Source: Eucommia ulmoides (taxonomy: Eukaryota; Streptophyta; Magnoliopsida; Garryales; Eucommiaceae). Taken from it: a stretch of 64,000 bases of DNA. Shown piece by piece: positions 1-11,937 of the stretch. Positions within the stretch are counted from its first letter, which is position 1, and each line of letters begins with the position of its first letter. The position numbers and the translations under genes were made by a program. The stretch spans positions 5,534,579-5,598,578 of the forward strand of contig CM028335.1 of NCBI GenBank assembly GCA_016647705.1, read 5' to 3'. A model generated the notes under the pieces. That model had not been told where the DNA came from. It did not search any database and worked only from the letters and a program-made list of their open reading frames with translations.

Positions 1-369
1 GAAAAGCTTCTATAGCAGATTATACAGAGGTTGGTCTGAGAGCGATAAAAAGCATGCAGATGCATGTCAACGCAACTTATTTAAGCTCTCATGCACAGCT
101 TACTTTAGGCATCTCATGTAATATGTAATAAAATAAAACTAGATTTCTAGTTGAAATTGTAATTAGATGGATGGTCAACAAGGTTTCATAAAAGAATAAC
201 AGAAAAATGCCCATATGCGAAGAAAAAACAGCAGAAAATGCATATTTATGTTTGATTGCAAGCTTGTCAATCAAAGAACCAACAGAGAGACAAGGAACAA
301 AGGAGAATAAATTTTTCAAAGCTAAACCACTTCAATTACACATTTTAACAAATAAAAGAGAGAATCTAC

Positions 370-3300
370 CGGTGCTGCGCCTGGGTGTGAGCATTTCAAA
401 CAGGAGAGAAAGGAATTCTTTAGAGAATGATGCACCCCAGAAACATTCATCCCTTTGCCAACAGAACTTGTAGGATCCAGGCCAAGTAGAACAGGCAGAA
501 TGCGGCCATAAAAAGCGGGCCTTTTATTTGCAATTGCTGAAAGACTGGTTTAAAAGAAAAGAATGAAATGCATCAGATAAAGAATAAAAGATACAGCAAC
601 TGAATGATCACAAGTTACAAGCAATGAAATCCTACCAAGTATAAAGAACAAAAAGATATCGTGATTCAAACACACAGATGCAGAGAAAGGTAGAGAGAGA
701 AAACATACCCATTGATAAGAACAATTATCATTGAGTTGCTAAGCGATTTCACAGCCGGAAACCTTAGCTTATCAAGCAGTAGACCCAAGCTTTGACTTGC
801 TTCAATCGATAAATCTCGAACATTTAGCAGTGGATGCCCTCCGCGAAGCCATGATATGTTGAATTCCTCAACCTTCCCTAGAAAACAGGTGAACACATAA
901 ATATGTTGTGAATAGTCTTGGCACAATAAGTGAAATCATATGCTCCAATATACCATGCATATTCTGCCAAAAAAAACATGGGGTTACCTTCGGCAGAATG
1001 ACCAGGAGGTGGCTCTGAAGAGCCATTAGGATCGTGGGTATAAAGAAGAATATTTGCTTCAACAAACTTCAGAGCGAGTAACCTTCTCCCATCACTTCCC
1101 AACTTGCAAATACATTACAAATTGTTGAGATACTGCATAAAATATAAAGGAGTGCACCTCAATACTGAAATAACTGCATACCTGAAAGGCAATTGAATAT
1201 ATTTCATCCCGAAGCCTTAGTACCCATGCCCATGATGATTCAAGTGAACTTTCTAACTCACTAGAAAACAAACCCTGAAAATAAACAGCAAACAGTATGC
1301 ACAAAAAGTGATATTCGAAATGTATAGACATGGAGCAGGTAATACAAAGACCATATCTGTTCTAATTCAACCTTTTTACGCAAGTATTTATTTTCAGCGT
1401 GCATTCACGGATATCACTGCACATGATTTGCACAATTCCTCCTTTTTAGCATTTCCAATACTAGGAATGATCTATTAATAAATCTGGGACTTGGATAGAA
1501 AAATAAGTATGTGAAAACTAGGATATGTCAAATGTAAGTATTAGCAAAATGCGTATAGACATGGAGCAGGTAATTCAAAGACTAAATCTGTTCTAATTCA
1601 ACATTTTCACACAAGTATTTCTTTTCACAGTGTGTGTGTTGATGGATATCGCAGCAACATGTTTTGAAAGATTCCTACTTTTTGGCATTTCCAATAGTAG
1701 GAATGATCTATTAATAAATCTGGGACTCGGATAGAAAAATAGCAAGCAAAAACTAAGATATGTAAAATGCAAGAATTGGCAAGATGAACTCTCTAGTCTC
1801 TATGCTAGTTTTAAACCATTTTAATAGTTGGTACCTGCCATTTTTTTTTAACAACTAGCCAAAAGTAATAGAGAGATCCCCTATTATTCAAACGTAAACA
1901 AAAAGGTTAATCTGAGCAGAATCCCCAAATCCGTGGACATTAAGTATGAAAAAATCAACAGAGGCCTGATTAGTGATTAGTGACTGATTAATCTGAATAA
2001 TTTGGGCTAATTAGTGAGAATTAGGGAATAAATTGATGTCACAAACTAATCCCGCGGTGGCCCATCCATAACACTTTCATTAGTCAGAGGAGGCCAGATT
2101 TATCAACAATAGTACTTCAAAATAAATTTCCCTGTTTTTAGTACTTAAAACAGTAGCAGTTATTAGAGTTATGTTTCTTTGTTATTCTGGGTAGGAGACA
2201 TTGGTGTATGCTTTAATAGCAAGTATAAAGACCTAACAAAGAGATTACAACACCACATATATATATACACTATCAGCATTGAGGAGAGAGAGCTATAGTT
2301 GACACTATTGATTCTTGATCAATCTAATCTTGTACCTAACTCAAACAACCATAGCCTAGTCTATTGGGATTTACCATTATTTAAATGTTCTAGTAAAATT
2401 ATTTCACTTTTTAAGAATTCTCCCTGTATGGTGCTTGCTTTACTTGCTGCTAACCCGCTTATGGTATATGGGATTGGATATGTTTGTTGTTTGCTAGGCT
2501 TGGCCTAGTTGTTTGCTTGTTTCCCTATTTAGAGCCCATAAAAAATTATCACCAAAACAGAAAATGTTCTGTAACTTCTGTTCATTTAAATTATCGTCAA
2601 ATTACTTTTTGTGTTAAAACATATTGAATTAGATATGTGGAAACATCTTGAGGCATTATCATGTGAATCACTCTCCCTCCACTACCTGCAGGAACATGTG
2701 ATGCAGTAGTCTGGTGAACCTGGAAAAAAGGTGGAAAATCAACCTGATTATATGGCTAGATGGAGAGAGAAACTGTGGGCTGAGGTAAGTTTGCTATTGT
2801 GTTTCAGCAGATATAGGCTGAGGTACTGACACAATGTCCTTACCATAAAAGGAGCAAACATGATGCTTGATCAATGGATTTGCAAAAGGCAATATTTCTG
2901 AGAAAGATAACAAATGGTCAATAGCATTTTCAATTTTTCTGACAATTTGGAATTCACTAATCAAGTAATCGTTGTATACTTTTAGTATTTCATCAAGTAT
3001 TTGGTCATATTTTTACTACTTTAAAGGCATAAATCAAAACCTGATTTGTGACATTTGTGATTTTACTTTTGTGATTTACCCCATTTCAATAGGTTGTGAA
3101 TTTCATCCTCATTCCCCGTTGAGCTCAACCTTCAAGTGTTCTTTTTCTCAATTGTGGACTCAAATAAGAGTTGAGACATAACTCCATTATCTCTGTAAAT
3201 TATATTTTTTATGAATTGTTAGCATCGGATCATAATTGGTGACCATACGGACTAAGAGAAACTGGTTTGCGTCTTCTTGGCGGTTGGAGTATTTTAGTGT

Positions 3301-4597
3301 TGAGAAATTGCAATATAGAAGAAGAATTTGTCACATGACTCGCACCATAAACTATTTCATTGCTCAGTCAGATTCCTAATATGCCTCAAATCATATTTGA
3401 TTTCCTGCTGAACTTATTACACTTTGGAATAAGGCATCCTTTTTACAAAAGAATAATCGTTTCCTGATTTCACAACAAATCATAGAAGACACATAAGTAT
3501 ATGGTTGTCTGATGCAAAAAAATCTTTTGAGCAAAGATGCAGTTTCTAATCATAAATATTACAAACCGTAAGTCAAGGATCCCAGTACTTGAGATAATTG
3601 TGCATTTCTCATGACCCATTGATGCTTTAGTTTGACATGCCTAAACATTTTTTTTTTCATAAGGAACGTACATGAAGAAGTGTAGTCTCTAGTCTTTATA
3701 ATAAGAGATGCCGAATATAAAATCATCATACACTAAGATGCATGATATCCCCAATTCATATAGAATTTTTGAGTTATTAACTTACTTGAATTGCCACTTT
3801 TGTGAGAGTGCGGCAAAATATATCAATTCCACAAGTGATGGCTTGGCGAGCAACAGCTGGCGTGTCATCTTTTAAAACAGTAATCAACACAGGTACAATC
3901 TCAGGTAAAAACTCAATATGCTCCAACCCAATATCACCAGCCATCCTACAATAAATATATGGAGAATCAAACAGAGAACATGGCAGACACATTTTGTTTC
4001 TTTTGTTGTCTCAACAAATTCAATCCCACCGGACATTCAAGATGATGAACAAAAACCAAAGCAATGTCATAGACAGAAGAAAATGATTTCAAACAATCAC
4101 TAAGTGCAAAAACAATAGTAATTTGGCTATAAACTGAAGGGATGCACTTGGAATCATGAACAAGTTACATATATAGGCAAAGTGTTGAGAGGGGATTGAA
4201 CTTTGAATTGGTATAGGAAAAAAAAATCCACCATTGAACTGCATTGTTCTGCTTCTCTCCACAACAAATTGAATCACTTCAGCAATCAATTGGATAAAAA
4301 ACACAGCAATCCACTATTTTTGCAATTGCAACAAAAAAAGAACAATTACATAAACACGCGCATATGCATCGACAGTCCTTACCTTGTCACGAACTTCCGA
4401 ACAGGGCTGAAGCGGTCGGCGTGGAGGTCGAGAAGGAAAGGGAGGAACTCGGATATCAAAGCAGGATCCGCCCCGTTGAGCTCGTCTTTCAGCTGCTGCA
4501 AGTCGTTGAGCTTCGAATGTATGTCCCTTCCGAACTTGGCGGAGTCAATGAGACCAGCCACCTTTTCCCTCGAATTTGTCACCATCATTCCGACCAT
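370..4597 (-). CDS. ESP4: Symplekin/ESP4-like mRNA 3'-end processing factor, N-terminal part (six exons, continues past left edge)
   Basis: Symplekin is the scaffold of the nuclear cleavage and polyadenylation machinery; Arabidopsis ESP4 is the plant version. Exons on the minus strand are 4383-4597, 3786-3945, 1182-1274, 988-1102, 709-877 and 370-544. All visible junctions are GT-AG and the phases join without a break for 309 codons. The start ATG at 4597 opens MVGMMVTNSREKVAGLID, like the start of plant ESP4 proteins. The helical-repeat segment FLPEIVPVLITVL follows in exon 2 (about residues 80-92), and exons 3-6 continue the N-terminal helical domain. The family is usually over 1,000 residues, so most of the C-terminus lies left of base 1. 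Exon 6 ends in phase 0 at 370; the next exon is not clearly visible in 1-369. Intron 2 is unusually long (2.5 kb). This is the only ordinary host gene in the window. The family call rests on my reading of conserved motifs. Confidence 0.87.
1275..3785 (-). other. Long intron 2 of the ESP4-like gene
   Basis: This is 2,511 bp of AT-rich non-coding sequence between exon 2 (GTAAGT donor) and exon 3 (TTTTCAG acceptor). It holds an internal tandem duplication near its 3' end (separate entry). Short open frames such as 2299-2508 and 2972-3181 have no recognisable domain and lack support. No transposon ends were identified with confidence, although size alone suggests old insertions. Confidence 0.75.
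1322..1783. repeat. Two-copy tandem duplication of about 231 bp in the intron
   Basis: The segment starting gtatagacatggagcaggt at 1322 recurs at 1553, a spacing of 231 bp. Both copies share the order gtatagacatgg, ctgttctaattcaac, aggaatgatctattaataaatctg and gatagaaaaata, with scattered substitutions and small indels. The duplication begins about 50 bp upstream of exon 3 and lies wholly in the intron, so it does not change the protein. Confidence 0.85.
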
Positions 4598-4680
4598 TGC
4601 AACAAAAAAACCCTAGATTCTGAACTTCGAAACAGTGTATCGAACCGTTCGTTATGAGTTATGGCTAGCAGGACGCGCGG

Positions 4681-4715
<35 letters not shown>

Positions 4716-4725
4716 TTGAGGGCTC
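4598..4725 (-). promoter_or_regulatory. ESP4-like 5' leader and core promoter with a (GA)15/(TC)15 tract
   Basis: Directly upstream of the ATG lies a short leader, then an uninterrupted 30-base GA tract at 4683-4712, which reads as a pyrimidine (TC) tract on the coding strand. TC microsatellites and Y-patches are common in plant core promoters and 5' leaders. No TATA box is obvious. LINE sequence starts only a few hundred bases further upstream. Confidence 0.5.
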
Positions 4726-5040
4726 AGCTAATTTCTGTTAAAATCGGTATTCGTCGAGGAAGAGACGGATTCCGCCGGACAACGGGCAATCTCCGGTGAG
4801 TGTAAAGTTCTGCATTTAGTATTGGGTGAATGTTTAAATCAAACTTGAGATTTTTAGAAATGACATATTTGATTTCATATTTTAATTTCGTTTTGATTAG
4901 GCCCAATTCAAAAAAAAATAAATTATTATCATAGCTCAAATAGTAAAGATTTTTTAATATTCCTATTTTTTATTTCTTAGTGTCATTTTCAACGCCTTAA
5001 TTTCAACTTTCAAATATCATTTTCATTCTTACAATTTTGT
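4726..5040. other. AT-rich spacer between the ESP4 promoter and recognisable LINE sequence
   Basis: Nothing coding is visible here. It could hold the distal promoter of the ESP4-like gene and the 5' end of the LINE, whose exact start and target-site duplication I could not place. Confidence 0.5.
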
Positions 5041-5077
5041 CCATAAAAACTCTATGACCGACCCATAGTATTCAGAT

Positions 5078-6175
5078 ATCCATTTGGAAGATGACTCTTC
5101 TATCCAAAGCGATTTTTGTGCCCCCATACTCACAGGGAAGATCTTCTCACCAAAACCCCTCAACAAGCAAGGTTTAACCAACATCCTCAATATAATCAGG
5201 AAGACCAAGAAACTATTCAAAATCGAAACAGGAGGACCCAATATCTTTATTGTTTCGTTTGAAGAAGAACAAGACCATAATAGAATTCTATCTCAAAGCC
5301 AGTGGATAATGGAAAAGAAATTGTTTGTTCTCAAGCTCTGGAACTCTAACCAAAAAGTTGAAATAGATTTCTCCCATAGCCCCTTTTAGATTCAGGCAAG
5401 GAACATTCTAGTTCTAAAAAAAATAGAGGCAAACATCCGAAAGATTTGCTTCAGTTCTAGGAGGATTATAGAGATTGACGTGCCTATACATTCAAAGTTT
5501 CATCTTCTTCAAGTTGTTAGGTTCAGGGTTAACCTAAATCTCACAAAGCCTCTCATTAGGGGATTCTACATTGGCAAGGTAAAAAGCTCAAACTCCTGGG
5601 TTTCTTTTCAATTTGAGAGGTTCCCCAACTTCTGCTATCTTTATGGAGTGATCGGACACGACAAAGAAACGTGCCCAACATTTGCTCCAGAAGATACTAG
5701 TCTCACCTGTTTTGGTCCTCATGTCAAAGCCTCATCACCGAGATCACAAAGCTCACAAAGCTTTAATCAACCTTGGTCAGGCGATTTATAGAGGGCAACG
5801 ATTGATAGTCCGCCGAGCTACACTCCGGAAATGGCGGTGCGTGGACATCACCAAACAACAGCTCAAAATTCTCAATCAGGTACAATCCAACACAACCTCC
5901 CTGATTCTTTGTGCGCTGGATCCACTAGCAATGAGTGGAGGCAAAATCATTCCGCACCTCTTTTGTCGGTTCTACCAAGTTAGATTCTAGATTCTATACA
6001 CAAGCCAGAGGAACCGACCAACCCCCTTGGTGACAAAGGCCCTCATGCCCTGAGTGTCATTTACTAAGTAGAAGAACCCCCTGAAGGTGATTAACAAACA
6101 CAACAAATCATACAAGGCCTTAACCTATCTGACCCAAATCAAAATTCACTAAATCCAAGCCCACACCCTAACTAG
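5078..6175 (+). pseudogene. LINE ORF1 (DUF4283-like domain plus CCHC zinc knuckle), degraded
   Basis: The frame from about 5078 to 5389 reads LTGKIFSPKPLNKQGL and continues to QWIMEKKLFVLKLW, the pattern of the DUF4283 N-terminal domain of plant L1 ORF1 proteins. A second frame, 5480-5791, has RFPNFCYLYGVIGHDKETC, a zinc knuckle (CX2CX4HX4C) whose second cysteine is replaced by tyrosine. Such proteins bind the element RNA. A stop and frame changes separate the two parts. The tail is cut at 6175 by a solo LTR and resumes at 7565. Confidence 0.75.
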
Positions 6176-7564
6176 TAGTGCTTAGATACGTCGCTACTTT
6201 TACCGTAAGTGTACGGGTCAAGTTTTAGTATAATTTAGAAGAGTTAGGGTTGTCGTATCCACAGGAATTGGTTGAGATTATCGTTGAGTACCGCAATTAT
6301 CATAACCTAATTTTATTTAGGCGATAAAAAAGGAGTTTATAATTAATAAATACTAAACTAAAATATTAATTTATTTAATTATACTATATTACTATATTGA
6401 GATGTTTAGGGGAATAGATTATTTAGGGATTAACTTCGTTTACAAAAACATGTTTGGTTTCGTTTAGTTATCAATAACGGTATTCGACTTATCCGACAAT
6501 CTATGTATCATAAACTCATTCACTCCCTCTCTCAAGTGACAAGTGAATGAATATGTGACTTTGCGTGGATGTCGAAGTCTCTCTCAAACATTTTTTAGAA
6601 CACATAGTCACATGAGTCTTGCCCCAACATCATGGATTGCACACTTTCTAACACCCTCCCGGGTCGTTAGATCGTCGCGTTGTGTTTAACCCTAGTCCGA
6701 ATTCGGGGTTACCTCTCCCAAGTGTCAAACCTCATATTCTCAGTTTATCTAAACAAGGATATAAATATGACAAAACGGTAAACAAAATCGAATTAGTGAA
6801 GAACAACCGTTAAAGAAACACAACTCAAATAAATGACATTTTCATAAACTATATTAATCTCATAGATAATCGAAGTTTAGTTCATGGCCATAACCGTTTA
6901 TACAACATTAAACGAGTTAAACATGCTCAAACCAACTACCAAAGTTAAGAAAATAAAGAAAGAAACGAAGGAACTTAGCCGTATTCTGAAGATCTGCCGC
7001 TAAAATCGCTCCGAGATCATTTCTCCTTTTTCGCTTTGTGTTCTTTTCCTTTAGATTTGATTGAGCACTCCCCAAAAACCTCTTAAATCTATTCTAATAC
7101 TATATGAGCTCCTATATGGCCGAATTGGAGAGGAGAAATGAAGATAAAGGGAACAAAATATCTAAAAATCTACTTTACAGTTGCAGAGGTCACCACCACG
7201 GCGGTGGATATGTCGGTAGTATCACCGCTGCGGCGGTGGATGCAGCGGTGGAAGTAAAGAGTTTTCTGTTGTTTCACCGTTGCGGCGATGGATGCCACCT
7301 CCACGATGGTGAGCAATAAGAAGATTTAGACCCCTCTTTGTATTTTGACCACCGCGGTGGTAGGCTACAGGTTCTGAATTTTGCCATTTTTGCTCATTTT
7401 CCACCATTCTTGATCCGATTTAATTGTTTATAATCCGTTTTCATCAATTTTCACCCCAAACACCTGATTTATTATAAAATAAATTAAAACGTATTAAAAT
7501 ACTATAATAACACTCGAAAACTAACAAGTTCAGTTTGGAAATAGATAGGTAAATCACACCTCTT
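6176..7564 (+). mobile_element. Solo LTR, family shared with 25339-26735
   Basis: The segment shares the string tacgtcgctacttttacc and the downstream order of motifs with the insertion at 25339-26735 in Copia-2. It lies in LINE ORF1 and is flanked by imperfect 5-bp repeats (actag at 6171-6175, actaa at 7565-7569). No internal retroelement genes are present, so it is read as a solo LTR left by LTR-LTR recombination. Its 3' third holds GC-rich palindromic repeats of the cacc(gc)n-ggtg type. Edges are good to a few bases. Confidence 0.65.
7185..7365. repeat. GC-rich palindromic repeats in solo LTR (ACCGC...GCGGT type)
   Basis: Several near-copies of caccgctgcggcggtg, ccaccacggcggtgg and ccaccgcggtgg lie within 180 bp. 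Each is close to a perfect palindrome and they stand out against AT-rich flanks. The related solo LTR at 25339-26735 has ACCGCTGCAGCGGT copies at the same relative place. Confidence 0.7.
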
Positions 7565-8035
7565 ACTAACCCTTTACTACAACCAAACAAGCCCAGCCAA
7601 ATTAAAACCTCTCTTCCTAAGCCTGTTGAACTCGCCATGGCCCATCTTCTTAACAAAAATTTCTTTTTAAAAAGGAATGGAGATACCCAGATTTGCGTTA
7701 CCAAGGCCTGTTAAGCTGCTGAAATATTCCCCTAAAGATTCAGCAACTAGTGATCTCTTAGCCACCCCCTAATTGCTGCAAACAATACTCCTTCTAAAAA
7801 CAAAACACAACAAACCAGGAAGACCCGCAAGCGAAAATTGAACCTGAAACCAAGACCCTCTCCTTCCACTACACCCCCAAAACAACCTAACAGCTCCATC
7901 ACCGACTCTGCCATGGGAGGACCCATCCATCTCCAACAAAACCATTTCCACCATTGATAAAGAGACTGAAGAGTTCCTAGAAAGGTTTACAGTCACAACA
8001 GCTTCAGGTACTAAAGTCTGTCTGTATTCCCAATC
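7565..8035 (+). pseudogene. LINE ORF1 C-terminal remnant and ORF1-ORF2 spacer
   Basis: Broken reading frames continue ORF1 after the solo LTR. No domain is recognisable here, but the stretch leads directly into the ORF2 start at 8036. Stops and frame changes are frequent. Assignment rests on position between the two LINE ORFs. Confidence 0.5.
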
Positions 8036-9881
8036 ATGAAAATTTTGGTGTAGAACTGTCAAGGACTGGGGAGTCCTTTAACCAGTCGAGCTTTAAAGGA
8101 CCTAGATAGAGGTCACTCCCCTACCATTTTGTGTCTGCTCGAAACAAAAGCAAAAATAAAATCCATCATTCGTTTAAAAAAATCTCTTTAGTTTGATTGT
8201 GTGAAATGTCTAGAACCCGAAGAAATGTCATAATGTATTGCTATTTTGTGGCAAAAATAGGTTGTTTTAGATTTTATGGAGCTAACCCAAAATGTGATGG
8301 ATGTTAGAGTCTTGGATGATAAATGGTCTTTCTTCTCTTGTATTTGCTTTGTATATGGAAATTTGGATTTCGATCTCCGCAAAATCCAGTGGAATCATCT
8401 AGTCTCTAAGAGCACATCAATTTCTGATCCATGGTTATGTCTTGGTGACTTCAATGATATCTTTGACCCAAAGGAGAATGAGGAAGTTCGAGTTAAGAGT
8501 TCGAGAAAGATCAAAACTTTCATCGATTTTATTGACGGATGTAATCTAATTAACTTGGAATCAAAGAGATGTCGTTTAACTTGGTTTAATCAGGGACTTG
8601 GTAGTGCAAATATTAGACAAAGGCTTGATAGAGCTCTTACTAATGCCGATTGGAGACTAAAATTTCCTAATGCTATTGTCTTGGCCCTTCCTCTTGTTGG
8701 CTTTGATCATTACCCTATCTTGGGCGACAGTGATTTTGCATAAAAACCGAAAAAGAAACGTTTTAAATTTGAAGCTTTCTAGTTGGACAAACCCTTTTGC
8801 ATAACAATATCCTGAATTCTTGGTTGCATCCATATCACAGGCTAGCGATACTCAAGATGCTTACAAAACTTGATAAAGTAATGATCGCATTAAAATAATG
8901 GAGTCGCAAAACTTTCGATAATGCAAGAATTCAGATAGATGCTCTAAAAAGAAATTTCACCAATCTTCAAAACGCCAACCATGCCCAATTCTCCTTACAT
9001 GATTTTCAATTGGCAACAGAACAACTTTCAGGCCTATGAGAGGAGAAAGGAAAAATATTGGGGAATGAGTTCTCGAATCAAGTGGTTAAGATGGGGTGAC
9101 AACAACTCCAAGTTTTTTCATGCAACTACAATTCAGAGGAGGCAACGAAATAAGATTGTTCTTCTACAAGACAATGAAGGAGCTTGGATTTCTGAAAAAG
9201 AAGGCATTTACAATCATATAAATGATTATTTTTAGAAATTGTTTCAAACAACGGGAGCTAGAAATTTTGAGCCTATCTTAGCCTCCTTCACTCCAATGAG
9301 TTCTGAATCCATAAATCGTGATTTGATGAAGCATGTGACCATTGATGAAGTAAAGACAACTACTTTCAGTCCGGGCTTCATCAAAGCCACAAGCCCTGAC
9401 GACTTTTCGGGCCAGTTATTTCAATCTAACTGGGAGGTGGTTGGGAAAGATATTGTTGAATAACTATTGGATTCTTTCAAACGGGGATTATGCCAAGGAA
9501 ACTTAACAAGACTCATATTGCTTCCAAAAGTGAAAAATCCTGAGTCCATCTCGCAATTTAGGCCTATCAGTCTATGCAACTTCGCCTACAAAGTTATAAT
9601 CAAAGTAATGGTTCTTAGACTGAAACCCCATCTCAACTCCATCATTTCCCATAATCAGAGAGCCTTTATCTTTAGAAGGGAGATCCAGGATAATATTCTT
9701 GTTGCACAAAAGCATTTTCCTTCCTCAAAAGGCACTGCCATGGAAAAAATCTTTTTCTCGCGCTCAAGTTAAACATAAAAAAGGCTTATGATTAAATGGA
9801 ATAGGATTTTTTGGAAGCTCTTCTCCTCAGGTTTCGTTTCAATAATGCCTGGGTGGCCTATGCTATGCAATGTGTGTCTAG
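8036..9881 (+). pseudogene. LINE ORF2, 5' part: endonuclease and N-terminal reverse transcriptase
   Basis: An ATG at 8036 opens MKILV followed by a stop where L1 endonucleases have tryptophan (WNCQGLG motif; TGG read as TAG here), then CQGLGSP and LCLLETK. The endonuclease continues in 8276-8743 with CLGDFND, RLDRAL and FDHYPIL, the last matching the SDH catalytic region. Downstream frames contain the region before the reverse transcriptase (8981-9463) and its start, FRPISLCNFAYKVI (about 9560). At least four frame breaks are present. The solo LTR at 9882-11835 interrupts the palm domain. The family acts by nicking target DNA and priming cDNA there. Confidence 0.82.
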
Positions 9882-10550
9882 TGTCACACCCCTCCTCGGG
9901 TCCCCCGTCACCCGAGGTCGGGCGTGACGTCGACCTGATATTACCTGACCGATCAACAAACATACAGACATATATATGTATGTGTGTGTGTGTGTGCGCG
10001 CGCGCGCGCACTACTATAATAAATTTTTTTTTCAAAAATACATTTTTCCATTTCAAAATTCGGGAATACACCTATTCCGAATATTCACAACAAAACCACA
10101 AAAAGAAAACTGAACCTTTCACAGTTCACACCAGTCCAACCAACCATTCCAAAACGACACTACCTCTGAACTTTACCTAGTGGTAGTAGTGAACCCACTC
10201 CTAGCTGCGGCACCTGAAACCAAATATTTTATCAATGTACTGTCTTCATAATAAAATGATTTATGGATCAATCACAATTATCAAATACCATTTTTTCAAA
10301 TATAATATACTATAACCGTATACCATGCTAAAATAAAATTCCATTGTTATCATTGCAATAAGATAATATATTTAAATCAACCAATCCAAATATTTTGACA
10401 TTTAGTAAAATATCGCACTCATATTTTTCTACTAGCTAAAGGATAGTTTCACCTCACGATCGAGAGTTACAATGGTACCATAACCTGTACAACTGTGCTA
10501 TCCAAAGTGACTATCAGTACTAGGGCCATTTAATATCCTCAATGGTAGGG

Positions 10551-10735
10551 GCAGCCACCCGCAGGATTTACACTCCTGACAGGTCCACATATGTCCACCT
10601 TGCAGGACTTGCCTGACAGATAACAACAAATATTCACCCTGCAGGACTTGCCTGACAGGTAACAACATATCCATCATGCAGGATTTGCTTGACAGGTAAT
10701 CCACATCTCGCAGGACATGCCCTCCTGACGAAAAG
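10551..10735. repeat. Minisatellite with gcaggacttgcctgacaggt core
   Basis: About five units of roughly 35-55 bp share a core close to gcaggacttgcctgacaggt followed by a variable acaacatat-like spacer. On the LTR sense strand the array lies just before the cctgtcagga/ggtaccattg landmark, the same position as unrelated minisatellites in the two sister LTRs. Confidence 0.85.
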
Positions 10736-11264
10736 ACAACTATGGCATAGTCGGATAATAAAAATCACTTTCCACCTTTAAAAATTTACTTGATCTACAT
10801 AAGTTATAAAATCGCTCATTTTAATAAATATATTTTTTTGACAATTTATACAAAAATATAATTTGCCAATTTACATAGAAGATAATACACTCACCTCGAT
10901 TTTTGCGCTACTAAAAATACTGTCCCCAAATACTACGTGGGCGCCGCCGCCTGTGAACCTAACAACAATAGGGCCTAAATTAATAATTTATTTAAAATAA
11001 TTTTAATATGCAATGCGTGACCCTAAAATGCATCATTTTCTATTTTTCAAATATTTTATTATACAAAATTACTACACGCCCAACTTTTTATGTCAATATT
11101 AACTGTACGAACGAAAATACCATTACTACAATTATAAATTTATCAATTAATAGTTTAGTTTGCAGAAAAATATTAACTATTAATAAAATCTACTAGTCAA
11201 AATACTAAAATATCATTCTAACCAATTTGACAATATTTTACTTTAAATTAGATTCTTCACAAAT

Positions 11265-11267
<3 letters not shown>

Positions 11268-11323
<56 letters not shown>
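11268..11323. repeat. (TA)n microsatellite
   Basis: An uninterrupted run of alternating T and A of more than 50 bases inside the solo LTR. Open frames encoding poly-Ile/Tyr over it are artefacts. Confidence 0.95.
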
Positions 11324-11327
<4 letters not shown>

Positions 11328-11835
11328 GAACCCAACATATTTTTTCAGACCTACATATATGTATATATATAATAAAAAGGTAATGAAAAATTACCTTAAG
11401 TTCAATGGTCAATATCCAAAAGAAGAAAGAGAGAAAGTTTGAAAAGTAAAAAAAAAAAAAAAAATAGAATAATAAATTTCCATCAAGAAGAGAGAATCGG
11501 TTCATTTTAGTGCCCTAATCATGAAAATATCATTTCTTACTTTGCCAAGTATTGTCATGTGTCACTCCTAAGATTCTTTTGGGCAACTAATCAAACATAT
11601 TTTACATACACCCCTTAATCTTTACTTTAAATATCAATGTAATCCCAATTGTTACACTTAACACTTAAAAAAAATCACACTTGCCCCCCTAAATTTCTTA
11701 AAATATATTTTTAAATATCATAATAACCCCTTAAAATTTTAAAATAAATTTTAAACGACACAATAGACCCCATTATTTTCAAAATATTCTAAAATGCAAC
11801 TAAAAATTATGCACTTGCAAAAGTCAGGTCTTACA

Positions 11836-11937
11836 TCTAGTGTTGAGTAGAACATTTTAGTCAATGATGATCTCTTCCCTGCTTTTCGGCCTCAAAAGGG
11901 CCTTCGTCAAGGAGACCCACTTTCTCCTTATCTTTTC
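11836..11937 (+). pseudogene. LINE reverse transcriptase fragment (RQGDPLSPYLF motif)
   Basis: About 100 bp of LINE ORF2 lies between two insertions. It encodes FRPQKGLRQGDPLSPYLF, the highly conserved motif just before the catalytic (F/Y)ADD box in non-LTR reverse transcriptases. The frame resumes at 61929 after Copia-1, with ttttc duplicated at both junctions (11933-11937 and 61924-61928). Confidence 0.9.

Larger units (their letters stand above)
9882..11835 (-). mobile_element. Solo LTR, minus orientation, same family as 15887-18440 and 28906-36160
   Basis: The segment starts tgtcacacccc and ends gtcttaca, so its reverse complement starts TGTAAGACC and ends GGGTGTGACA, the same ends as the solo LTRs at 15887 and 28906. 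It sits in LINE reverse transcriptase between perfect 5-bp duplications tctag (9877-9881 and 11836-11840); removing it restores LINE sequence. Shared internal landmarks on the minus strand include ggtaccattgtaactctcga near 10465. No gag or pol is present. It contains a minisatellite and a long TA tract. The superfamily (probably Ty3/Gypsy-like) is uncertain. Confidence 0.8.

Noticed and set aside
2299-3181. Small plus-strand frames in the ESP4 intron
   Set aside because: No domain, no start or stop context, and the frames lie in an intron on the opposite strand.
4203-4657. Plus-strand 137-aa and 97-aa frames
   Set aside because: They are antisense to ESP4 exon 1, whose minus-strand reading has clear family similarity and splice sites.
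11257-11505. Poly-Ile/Tyr frames over the TA repeat
   Set aside because: Pure microsatellite translation.
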